Positions 1 through 5,661 of a DNA stretch of 6,875 bases are shown here, one piece after another (position 1 is the stretch's first letter; each line of letters starts with the position of its first letter). Source of the DNA: an uncultured bacterium (GTDB lineage Bacteria; Verrucomicrobiota; Kiritimatiellia; RFP12; UBA1067). The stretch lies in assembly GCA_946401765.1 (NCBI GenBank), contig CAMIVJ010000146.1, positions 1 to 6,875 of the forward strand. The letters run 5' to 3'. The translations under genes and the position numbers were made by a program. The notes under the pieces are model-generated. The model did no database searches. It had not been told where the DNA came from and saw only the letters and a list, made by a program, of their open reading frames with translations.

Positions 1-2
1 TT

Positions 3-698
3 GACAAGGCGCTCGGAAAGTCGAAGCGCGTGGACGCCCTGCTGCGCACGTTCCTTTGCAGCGTCGCGTCGAAGACGGGCTGGGCAATTCTCTTCGTGAT
101 AGCGCTTGGGCGTATCGGCGTTGACGTGGGGCCGCTCGTCGCAAGCCTCGGCATAACCGGCGTTGTGCTCGGCTTTGCGTTCAAGGAGTCGCTCGGCAGC
201 CTCGCAGCCGGCCTCATGATCGCCCTCAACCATCCCTTCAAGGTGGGCGACTACGTGGTGCTTGGCGGCGTGGAGGGCACTGTCACCGAGCTGAACATGA
301 TGGCCACGGTGCTTGCCACGCCGGACAACAAGAAGATCACGGTGCCCAACAGCTCCGTGTGGGGCGGCGCGATCACTAACTTCAGCGCGCTCGGAAGGCG
401 GCGAGTGGATCTTTCTGTGAGCGTGGCGTACGGCACCGATCTCACGAAGGCCGTGAGCGTGGCCCTAGAGGCGCTGCGCACTGTGCCGGGCGTGCTCACG
501 GATCCTGCGCCTGCGGTGGCGGTGGGCGGTCTCGGCGTCTCCGATGTGAGGATCAACGTGCGCCCGTGGTCCACCTGCGCCGACTACTGGGGCGTGTTGT
601 CCGCTGCCTACGTCGCGGTGGTTGAGGCTTATGCGGCGGCGGGCATAGAGATTCCGTACCAGCAGCTCGACGTGCGCATGAAAGAGGCCAAGGCGTAG
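3..698 (+). CDS. MscS-family small-conductance mechanosensitive ion channel (3' part, start outside window)
   Basis: The reading frame is open from the left edge, so the N-terminus and the first transmembrane helices are missing; 231 residues are visible. A GTG at position 30 lies inside the conserved region and is not a credible start. In order, the visible part has a hydrophobic helix (about residues 26-40, with ALGRIGV resembling E. coli MscS ALGRVGV), a Gly/Ala-rich pore-lining helix TM3 (about 43-76, containing LGFAFKESLGSLAAG), the NHPFKVGDYV junction (76-85), the beta domain with GGVEGTVTELN and ITVPNSSVWGGAITNFS, and the C-terminal alpha/beta domain ending in AGIEIPYQQLDVR. Known family role: an inner-membrane heptameric channel that opens under membrane tension to release solutes during hypo-osmotic shock. 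The family is certain. Which paralogue it is cannot be told without the N-terminus, so no gene symbol is given. The gene ends 68 bp before the next one. Confidence 0.93.
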   Translation, partial: DKALGKSKRVDALLRTFLCSVASKTGWAILFVIALGRIGVDVGPLVASLGITGVVLGFAFKESLGSLAAGLMIALNHPFKVGDYVVLGGVEGTVTELNMMATVLATPDNKKITVPNSSVWGGAITNFSALGRRRVDLSVSVAYGTDLTKAVSVALEALRTVPGVLTDPAPAVAVGGLGVSDVRINVRPWSTCADYWGVLSAAYVAVVEAYAAAGIEIPYQQLDVRMKEAKA

Positions 699-711
699 AT
701 TGATGCAATCT
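697..711. other. Small perfect inverted repeat at the end of the MscS-family gene
   Basis: A 6-bp stem AGATTG / CAATCT with a 3-nt ATG loop overlaps the TAG stop codon. It is AT-rich and has no T-tract after it, so it is at best a weak terminator or an mRNA 3'-end structure. In the rest of the 68-bp gap (699-766) I see no convincing -35/-10 pair; the only clear signal is the ribosome binding site of the next gene at 753-759. Confidence 0.25.
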
Positions 712-766
712 GCCATTAGGCCATCCTAGAACGTGCTCAAGGAAAAACAACGAAAGGAAACCGGCT

Positions 767-2143
767 ATGCATACACAAATTGATATCTCTCGCAGAACGT
801 TTATGGCGGGCGCAGGCGCCTTTGCCGCAAGCGGAGCCATGACGGGCTTTTCGGCAGTGCCGCAGCGGCGCACCTTCGGTCCGAACGACAAGCTGCACCA
901 CGCCTGCATCGGAGTGGGCGGAATGGGATTCCATGACTTCAGCAACTTCCTCTCGCACAAGCGCGTGGAGGTGGTGGCGATATGCGACGTTGACGCGAAC
1001 AACCTCGCGAGGGCCGCGAAGCTGGCGCCCAAGGCGCGCAAGTACACCGACTGGCGCGAGATGCTGGAGAAGGAGGGCGACGCGATAGATTCCGTGAACG
1101 TGACCGTGCCGGACCACCAGCATGCGATCATCTCGCTTACGGCCATGCGGAAGGGCAAGCACGTCTACTGCCAGAAGCCGCTCTGCCACGATGTGGCGGA
1201 GTGCCGCGAGGTGGCGCAGGAGGCGGAGCGCTGCCATGTGGTGACGCAGCTCGGCACGCAGCATGCGGCAGGTGGCGGAGACAGGCTGGCGGTGGGCTTC
1301 CTTCGCGCGGGGACGATTGGCGCCGTGAAGAAGGTGTATCTCTGCTCTAACCGCACGGGCGCGGAGCATTATCGCCTGGAGGGTCCGCGTCCCGCACAGG
1401 GCGCGCTGCCTCCTAGGACGCTCGCCTGGGATCTCTGGCTCGGCACTGCGCCGGTGCGTCCCTTCGCCGAGAGCATATACCATCCTGTGCGCTGGCGCTC
1501 GTGGCTTGACTTCGGCACGGGCTGGAGCGGCGACATCGGCTGCCACATCTTCGACGCCGTGTGGAAGGGCATGAACCTCGGCAACGCCGCGCCGAAGACG
1601 ATCTACGCCAAGGTGCAGGAGAGCTGGAAGAACTCGCCGGAGCGCCGGGCCGACACGTGGCCGCAGTCCAACCACATAACGTGGACGTTCGACGGCGTGC
1701 CCGCCTCTGACGGCAAGCCGTTCACTATGGAGTGGTTCGACGGCGAATTCTACCCGCCTGAGGACGGACAGGCTCTCGCGCGCGACGCCGGCCTCAAGGC
1801 GTTCCCCGAGGAGGCGGCCATGGTGTTCGGCACCGAGGGCGCGATCCTCATTCCGCACACGAAGGTGCCGTTCCTCCTGCCGAAGGCGAAGTTCGCCTCC
1901 GTCAAGATGGAGAAGATGCCGTTCAAGAACCATTACCATGATTTCGCGGACGGTTGCCTCGGCGTTGCCGAGAACGCCTCTCCGTTCCAGAAGACGGGTC
2001 CGATGGCCGAGACCATCATCCTTGGCACGGTTGCGCTGCGCTGCCCGGAGGAGACGCTTCGCTGGAACGCCAAGGCCCTTGCGTTCGACGGCAATCCTGC
2101 TGCGACCGCGCTTCTGCGCCGTACCTACCGCACGGGCTGGTAA
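767..2143 (+). CDS. Tat-exported Gfo/Idh/MocA-family oxidoreductase
   Basis: This 458-residue protein has a twin-arginine signal at its N-terminus (SRRTFMAGAGAFAASGAM, residues 8-25), so export through the Tat system in folded, cofactor-bound form is expected. The Rossmann motif GVGGMG (49-54) and the acidic end of the second strand (AICDVD, 71-76) indicate NAD(P) binding. VTVPDHQH (112-119) and GKHVYCQKPL (130-139) are family signatures; the usual EKP lysine motif reads QKP, as in many exported PVC-group members. The C-terminal domain carries WSGDIGCHIFD, the counterpart of GDxGxHxxD. Family members oxidise or reduce sugars and cyclitols, and some act as NAD-dependent glycosidases. The substrate cannot be read from the sequence. 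The ATG is supported by AAAGGAA at 753-759, 7 nt upstream, and by the correct placement of the Tat motif. lpxI begins 6 bp after the stop. Confidence 0.94.
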   Translation: MHTQIDISRRTFMAGAGAFAASGAMTGFSAVPQRRTFGPNDKLHHACIGVGGMGFHDFSNFLSHKRVEVVAICDVDANNLARAAKLAPKARKYTDWREMLEKEGDAIDSVNVTVPDHQHAIISLTAMRKGKHVYCQKPLCHDVAECREVAQEAERCHVVTQLGTQHAAGGGDRLAVGFLRAGTIGAVKKVYLCSNRTGAEHYRLEGPRPAQGALPPRTLAWDLWLGTAPVRPFAESIYHPVRWRSWLDFGTGWSGDIGCHIFDAVWKGMNLGNAAPKTIYAKVQESWKNSPERRADTWPQSNHITWTFDGVPASDGKPFTMEWFDGEFYPPEDGQALARDAGLKAFPEEAAMVFGTEGAILIPHTKVPFLLPKAKFASVKMEKMPFKNHYHDFADGCLGVAENASPFQKTGPMAETIILGTVALRCPEETLRWNAKALAFDGNPAATALLRRTYRTGW

Positions 2144-2149
2144 GGCAGT

Positions 2150-2989
2150 ATGCAAGTCAGCAGAATGATCGTCATAACGGGCGCGGGGGCGTACCCCAGG
2201 CTCGTGGTTGAAGGGGCGCGCGCTGCCGGCGTTAAGACGTGCGACGTGCTGGCGGTGCGCGGCTCCACCGAGCGCGCCACAATCAGGGCCGCCGACCATG
2301 TGCACACGATCGGCATCGGCGAGATCGCGGCGGGGCTGCGCTGGGTCGCGGCGCAGGGGTACGACGGATGCGTGTTCGCAGGCCAGATCAATCCGCTTTC
2401 GCTCTTCCGCAGCCGCTTTGACGCCGAGACGAAGGCATGGCTCGCGTCGCTGCCGTTCAAGACTGCCCACACTGTGTACGGCAAGCTCGCGTTCGAGTTC
2501 GAGAAGGCCGGCGTGAAGGTGTTTCCCGCCTCCTCGTACATGGAGCGCCATCTACCCGGCGAGGGCGTGCTGACGGCGCGCGCGCCTGACGAACGCGAGA
2601 CTGCCGACATACGCCACGGCGCGGAAGTGATGCGCGACATGGGCCGCCACGACGTTGGCCAGACGGTGCTGGTGAAGGACGGCATGGTGCTCGCAGTCGA
2701 GGCCTTCGAGGGCACTAACGCGGCGATAAAGCGCGGTGGCCGTCTTGGCGGCAAGGGCGCGGTGCTCGTGAAGGGCGCGCGCGAGGGCCACGACATGCGC
2801 TTCGACATTCCCGTGGTGGGGCTCAAGACTCTCAAGGTGATGAAGAAGGCCGGCGTGAGCGCGCTCGCGTTCCAGGCACAGAGGCTGATGCTGCTCGACA
2901 GAGAAGAGGTGGTCGCCTTCGCGAACCGCCATGGCATCGCCATCGTTGGCTTCGCCACCGACCTCCCGCCCGCACCAACGCGTCCGTAG
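2150..2989 (+). CDS. lpxI: UDP-2,3-diacylglucosamine pyrophosphatase LpxI (lipid A biosynthesis)
   Basis: LpxI (formerly DUF1009) hydrolyses UDP-2,3-diacylglucosamine to lipid X and UMP in the cytoplasm, the step carried out by LpxH in E. coli. The 279-residue length is normal for the family. The N-terminal domain starts with VITGAGAYPRLV (8-19) and includes FAGQINPLSLF (76-86). The C-terminal catalytic domain is well conserved: HDVGQTVLVKDG (167-178), LAVEAFEGTNAAIKR (181-195) and HDMRFDIPVVGLKT (214-227). The Asp residues of DMRFD are the likely metal-binding region by family analogy. The start at 2150 is preferred because AAGG (2142-2145) lies 4 nt upstream, overlapping the preceding stop; an in-frame ATG at 2165 lacks such a site but would also fit the family N-terminus. 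It probably shares an mRNA with the oxidoreductase. Its presence implies that the organism makes lipid A. Confidence 0.93.
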   Translation: MQVSRMIVITGAGAYPRLVVEGARAAGVKTCDVLAVRGSTERATIRAADHVHTIGIGEIAAGLRWVAAQGYDGCVFAGQINPLSLFRSRFDAETKAWLASLPFKTAHTVYGKLAFEFEKAGVKVFPASSYMERHLPGEGVLTARAPDERETADIRHGAEVMRDMGRHDVGQTVLVKDGMVLAVEAFEGTNAAIKRGGRLGGKGAVLVKGAREGHDMRFDIPVVGLKTLKVMKKAGVSALAFQAQRLMLLDREEVVAFANRHGIAIVGFATDLPPAPTRP

Positions 2990-3001
2990 CGGCGTGCGGG
3001 G

Positions 3002-3484
3002 CTATGCGCCGAGGCTGCGCAGCCAGGAGAGCTCGCGGCGGCGCATGGCGAGGTAGCCGCGCTCCGAATGGTCATCGGCGCCGGAAAGATGGTCCATGCC
3101 ATGGGCGATGTAGAGAAGGAGCTCCTTGGCAGGCGACCAGCCGCGCCGGGAAGGGGCGGCGCGAAGCGCCTGGTCTGTGTTTACGAAGAGCTCGCCGAAG
3201 AGGCCTGGTGGCTCGGGCGGGATTGCGTCGTACGCCTGTGTGATGACGTCGGTGGCGCCTGGAACGCCCATGATCGCGCGGTGCATAGCGTCCGACGCTT
3301 CGTCGCGCACAAGATGCACCGTCACTTCGTGCCATACGCCGTCCACGCGCGCGCGGGAGCGTTCGGCGAAGAACGCCGCCGCCGCCTTGACCTCCGCGCG
3401 CGTGACGCCTAGCGCAGGCGGAACTGACCCCGTCAACGCGATGCGCGCGCATCCATTGCGCCTGATGTTCTTCCTTGAAGCCAT
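3002..3484 (-). CDS. ybeY: YbeY endoribonuclease (16S rRNA maturation)
   Basis: YbeY is a single-domain zinc-dependent endoribonuclease needed for 16S rRNA 3'-end processing and ribosome quality control. The 160-residue length fits the family. Visible landmarks are EVTVHLVRDEA (53-63), TDVITQ in place of the usual TDVLSF (78-83), GELFVN matching GDIVI (97-102), and the metal site HGMDHLSGADDH (128-139). In the usual H-x3-H-x5-H motif the third ligand would fall on Asp138, with a His directly after it at 139; some lineages, such as Bacteroidetes, also have Asp there. The ATG at 3484 gives a family-length N-terminus, but there is no Shine-Dalgarno sequence in front of it. A promoter seems to place the transcript start on this ATG (see the promoter at 3491-3519). 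The gene is convergent with lpxI, with only 12 bp between stop codons and no visible terminator. Confidence 0.92.
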   Translation of the reverse strand: MASRKNIRRNGCARIALTGSVPPALGVTRAEVKAAAAFFAERSRARVDGVWHEVTVHLVRDEASDAMHRAIMGVPGATDVITQAYDAIPPEPPGLFGELFVNTDQALRAAPSRRGWSPAKELLLYIAHGMDHLSGADDHSERGYLAMRRRELSWLRSLGA

Positions 3485-3490
3485 GGGCGT

Positions 3491-3519
3491 AGTTTACCAC
3501 ATTCCGCGTCCGCCGTAAA
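3491..3519 (-). promoter_or_regulatory. Putative sigma70-type promoter of ybeY, predicting a leaderless transcript
   Basis: On the minus strand, TTTACG (3519-3514) and TAAACT (3496-3491) are separated by exactly 17 bp, and the -10 is preceded by TGG (extended -10). The six bases ACGCCC follow, then the ATG, so the expected +1 is the A of the start codon at 3484. This agrees with the absence of a Shine-Dalgarno sequence. The motif match is read directly from the sequence; promoter activity is inferred. Confidence 0.5.
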
Positions 3520-3545
3520 CTATGCAGAACAATCCGGCGAAATTA

Positions 3546-3554
3546 TGGTACAAT
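3546..3554 (+). promoter_or_regulatory. Putative extended -10 promoter of the holB-ricT-aroQ-tadA operon
   Basis: TGG-TACAAT is a full extended -10 element (TGn plus a 5/6 match to TATAAT). The hexamer 17 bp upstream, AGAACA (3526-3531), is a poor -35, which extended -10 promoters tolerate. Transcription should start near 3560-3561, leaving a leader of about 22 nt that carries the holB ribosome binding site AAGGTGG (3571-3577). The promoter is divergent from that of ybeY within a 97-bp intergenic region, which holds nothing else I can recognise. Confidence 0.55.
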
Positions 3555-3581
3555 ATTGCACGCGCTGTGCAAGGTGGATAG

Positions 3582-4562
3582 ATGGAACTGGAAGAGGCAT
3601 ACAATCTGATCGAAAAGGCGGTGGCGGCCGGGAGGCCCGCCAACGGCTATCTTGTGGTCGGCGCTCTGCGCGGCATGGCCGGCGAGCTGGCCGAGCGGGT
3701 GCTGCGACTTCTCTTCGGCGAAGGCGACCTGCGCGCGCATCCCGACGTTCACCGCCTCGCTCCCGAGAAGAAGAGCCGCATCATTTCCGTGGACGCGGTG
3801 CGCACGCGGCTGGTGGATCCCGTTGGCGCCACCGCGTTCAAGGGCGGCTGGAAGGCCGGCGTGATCTACGGCGCCGACAGGCTCAAGGCCGAGGGCGCCA
3901 ACGCGTTCCTGAAGACGCTCGAGGAGCCGCCGCCAAAGACGCTCTTTCTGCTGCTCACCGACCAGCCCGAGCAGCTGCTGCCCACGATAGTTTCGCGTTG
4001 CCAGCGAATCGACCTTGCGGATGCGCAGTCGCAGGCCCTCGCCGAGCCGTATCGAACCGAGGTGCTGGACGTCCTCGCGAGCGACCGCCTGGTTACCGCA
4101 ACGGCCAAGGCCGCCGCTGCCGGGCGGCTCAACGCAGTGCTGGAGAGGCTGAAGCAGGTTGCCGCAGACGAGGTGGAGGCGGAGGTGGACGTGGCGGACG
4201 AAGGTCCGGGCGAGGAGACGGGGAAGGACGCCTTCAGCGCCCTAGTCGAGTCGCGCTACAAGGAATACCGCGCCGACTTCATCGCCACTCTGATGGGCTG
4301 GTTCCGCGACCTGATGGCGCTGGTGGCGTATCCGCCGTCACACTCCGCCTATGACGACGGCGAGCGTGGCGCGCCGCTCGTGAACGAGGCTAGAAGGGGC
4401 GTTCTCGAGACGCGCGCGGCCAACCTCTCACTCGCGTTCGCGCTCCGCAACGTGGAGGCGGTGGAGGAGTTCGCCACGTCTCTTTCAAGGAACATCCAGG
4501 AGCTGCCGCTTCTGATGTTCCTCATGGACCGTCTTCGCTACGGCGTGAAGGAGGAGCGATGA
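3582..4562 (+). CDS. holB: DNA polymerase III delta-prime subunit (clamp loader)
   Basis: Delta-prime is the stationary ATPase-like subunit of the clamp loader that places the beta sliding clamp on DNA. The 326-residue protein matches the family in HPDVHRLAPEKK (53-64), ISVDAVR (68-74), NAFLKTLEEPPPKTLFLLL (107-125) and TIVSRCQ (135-141); the SRC motif supplies the arginine finger to the neighbouring subunit. There is no Walker A motif (the equivalent region is VVGALRGMAGELA, 25-37), as is usual for delta-prime and unlike DnaX. The four-cysteine zinc module found in E. coli between the N-terminal helices and HPD is absent, the chain going directly from LLFGEGDLRA to HPD. A very acidic stretch lies at about residues 195-215, before the C-terminal collar domain. 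The start is supported by AAGGTGG at 3571-3577. The stop overlaps the ricT start as ATGA, suggesting translational coupling. Confidence 0.93.
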   Translation: MELEEAYNLIEKAVAAGRPANGYLVVGALRGMAGELAERVLRLLFGEGDLRAHPDVHRLAPEKKSRIISVDAVRTRLVDPVGATAFKGGWKAGVIYGADRLKAEGANAFLKTLEEPPPKTLFLLLTDQPEQLLPTIVSRCQRIDLADAQSQALAEPYRTEVLDVLASDRLVTATAKAAAAGRLNAVLERLKQVAADEVEAEVDVADEGPGEETGKDAFSALVESRYKEYRADFIATLMGWFRDLMALVAYPPSHSAYDDGERGAPLVNEARRGVLETRAANLSLAFALRNVEAVEEFATSLSRNIQELPLLMFLMDRLRYGVKEER

Positions 4563-5197
4563 CGGGCGACGAGACCATGGTGGCGCAGGTGGTGATGCCC
4601 GAGAAGGGGGTGTTCCTTGTGCGATGCGTGTGCGAGGGTCCGCCGCCCGGCGCGCAGGCCCTTGTGACGCTCGACTACGGGGCGGACATCGGCCTTGTGA
4701 CGGCGTGTGAGGAATACGATCCAGAAAAGCACGGTTCGCGTGTGCCAGGCTTCCAGCTGCTGCGCCTCAAGAACGACGGCGACGACGCGCAGATTGCCGA
4801 CAACGAGAGGCTTTCGCTCGAGATGCGCAACGCGTTCGCGAATGCGTCCCAGGCGCGCGCGCCGGATCTGCGGGTGCCGTACGCGCGTCTCTCGTACGGG
4901 CGGACGCGCCTTTTCCTGCGTTATGTGACGAGCGTGCAGAAGCCGGACCTCTCGCAGGCGGTGGCGGAGCTGAGAAGGCGCTACGGCGTCTCGGTCAACG
5001 CGTGGCAGATGGGTCCGCGCGACGAGGTGAGCGTGATGGGCGGCATAGGGCCGTGCGGAAGGCCCTGCTGCTGCGCCACATGGCAGACGCGCTATCCGGC
5101 GCATCTAACAGCAGAGCGCTTCCGCGGCGAGAACCCCGGCGCTCTCAACGGAACTTGCGGGCGCTTCAAGTGCTGCCTTGCATTCGAGAGACGATGA
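4559..5197 (+). CDS. ricT: PSP1-domain Fe-S regulatory protein RicT (YaaT family)
   Basis: The PSP1 C-terminal domain is unmistakable: WQMGPRDEVSVMGGIGPCGR (149-168), then CCC (170-172) and NGTCGRFKCC (197-206). In Bacillus subtilis, RicT (YaaT) works with RicA and RicF in an Fe-S-containing complex that affects RNase Y activity and mRNA processing, as well as sporulation and competence. The clustered cysteines (166, 170-172, 200, 205, 206) are consistent with Fe-S or metal binding. The role in a Gram-negative bacterium is not established, and RicA and RicF are not in this window. At 212 residues it is shorter than B. subtilis RicT (about 275): it stops a few residues after the last Cys pair and lacks the usual C-terminal tail. 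It overlaps holB by 4 bp, and the holB-ricT order is the same as in Bacillus. A second in-frame ATG at 4577 is possible as a start. Confidence 0.92.
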   Translation: MTGDETMVAQVVMPEKGVFLVRCVCEGPPPGAQALVTLDYGADIGLVTACEEYDPEKHGSRVPGFQLLRLKNDGDDAQIADNERLSLEMRNAFANASQARAPDLRVPYARLSYGRTRLFLRYVTSVQKPDLSQAVAELRRRYGVSVNAWQMGPRDEVSVMGGIGPCGRPCCCATWQTRYPAHLTAERFRGENPGALNGTCGRFKCCLAFERR

Positions 5198-5199
5198 AC

Positions 5200-5213
5200 G
5201 CCCGCAGGCGGGC
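5200..5213. other. GC-rich hairpin between ricT and aroQ
   Basis: GCCCGC-AG-GCGGGC is a perfect inverted repeat beginning 2 bp after the ricT stop codon; as RNA it would fold with a 5-bp GC stem and a CAGG loop. No T-tract follows, so it is not a classical intrinsic terminator. It could act as an intra-operon 3'-end stabiliser or slow ribosomes and polymerase. The aroQ ribosome binding site lies downstream at AAAGG (5218-5222), with AGAGG directly abutting the ATG. Confidence 0.4.
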
Positions 5214-5233
5214 AAGGGAAAGGCCATCAGAGG

Positions 5234-5659
5234 ATGAAGAAGATACTGCTTCTCAACGGACCAAGCCTAGGGCTCCTTGGAACGCGCGAGCCCGCGATAT
5301 ACGGGCGCACCACGCTCGCGGAGATCGTGGCGATGGTTAAGGACGCGGCCGCGGCGCGCGGCGCTGAGGTGACGGCCATCCAGAGCGACGTGGAGGGCGA
5401 GCTCGCGGCTGCGATTCTCGGCGCTCGCGGCGCATACGACGGCATCATACTCAATCCGGCCGCGTACACCCACGAGTCGGTGGCGCTTCACGACGCGATC
5501 GCGGCCAGCGAAGTGCCCACCGTCGAGGTGCATCTTTCGAACGTCTATGCGCGCGAGGGATATCGCCACGAGTCGCTTACGGCGCCCTCGTGCGTGGGCC
5601 AGATATGCGGGTTCGGTCCGAAGGGATACCTGCTCGCGCTGGAGGCGCTTCTAGGCTGA
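5234..5659 (+). CDS. aroQ: Type II 3-dehydroquinate dehydratase (shikimate pathway)
   Basis: The enzyme dehydrates 3-dehydroquinate to 3-dehydroshikimate, step three of aromatic amino acid and chorismate synthesis, in the cytoplasm; type II enzymes are dodecamers. The 141-residue length is typical. Active-site landmarks are present: Arg18 and the catalytic base Tyr23 in GTREPAIYG (16-24), Asn74 and His80 in NPAAYTHES (74-82), His100 in EVHLSN (98-103) and Arg111 in AREGYRHES (106-114). One oddity: the family motif NGPN reads NGPS here, so Ser11 takes the place of the Asn that corresponds to Asn12 in the Mycobacterium tuberculosis enzyme (codon AGC where AAC would be expected). His86 replaces a commonly conserved Arg (ALRDA to ALHDA). 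The gene sits 36 bp after ricT and 2 bp before tadA, consistent with one operon. Confidence 0.96.
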   Translation: MKKILLLNGPSLGLLGTREPAIYGRTTLAEIVAMVKDAAAARGAEVTAIQSDVEGELAAAILGARGAYDGIILNPAAYTHESVALHDAIAASEVPTVEVHLSNVYAREGYRHESLTAPSCVGQICGFGPKGYLLALEALLG

Positions 5660-5661
5660 CG

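Noticed and set aside
700..728. TTGATG plus ATCCTA as a promoter for the oxidoreductase gene
   Set aside because: The -10 match is poor and no extended -10 is present; TTGATG also overlaps the small hairpin at the end of the preceding gene.
737..2551. 604-codon open frame on the minus strand opposite the oxidoreductase and lpxI
   Set aside because: It mirrors two clearly real plus-strand genes, its translation is Arg/His/Ala-rich with no recognisable motif, and long antisense frames are common in GC-rich DNA.
3013..3024. Perfect 12-bp palindrome GGCTGCGCAGCC near the ybeY/lpxI convergent ends
   Set aside because: It lies inside the final codons of ybeY, has no loop and no T-tract, and can be explained by GC-rich Leu/Arg/Ser codons. 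I do not call it a terminator.
2125..3102. 325-codon minus-strand frame opposite lpxI
   Set aside because: Ser/Ala/Pro/Arg-rich translation typical of a shadow frame; lpxI on the plus strand has full family conservation.
3545..4354. 269-codon plus-strand frame overlapping holB
   Set aside because: Arg/Gly-rich low-complexity translation out of frame with holB, which carries all delta-prime motifs.
5590..5661. Upstream extension of tadA beginning at an ATG inside aroQ
   Set aside because: The extra 24 residues have no family counterpart and overlap aroQ in another frame; the ATG at 5662 gives the standard N-terminus.
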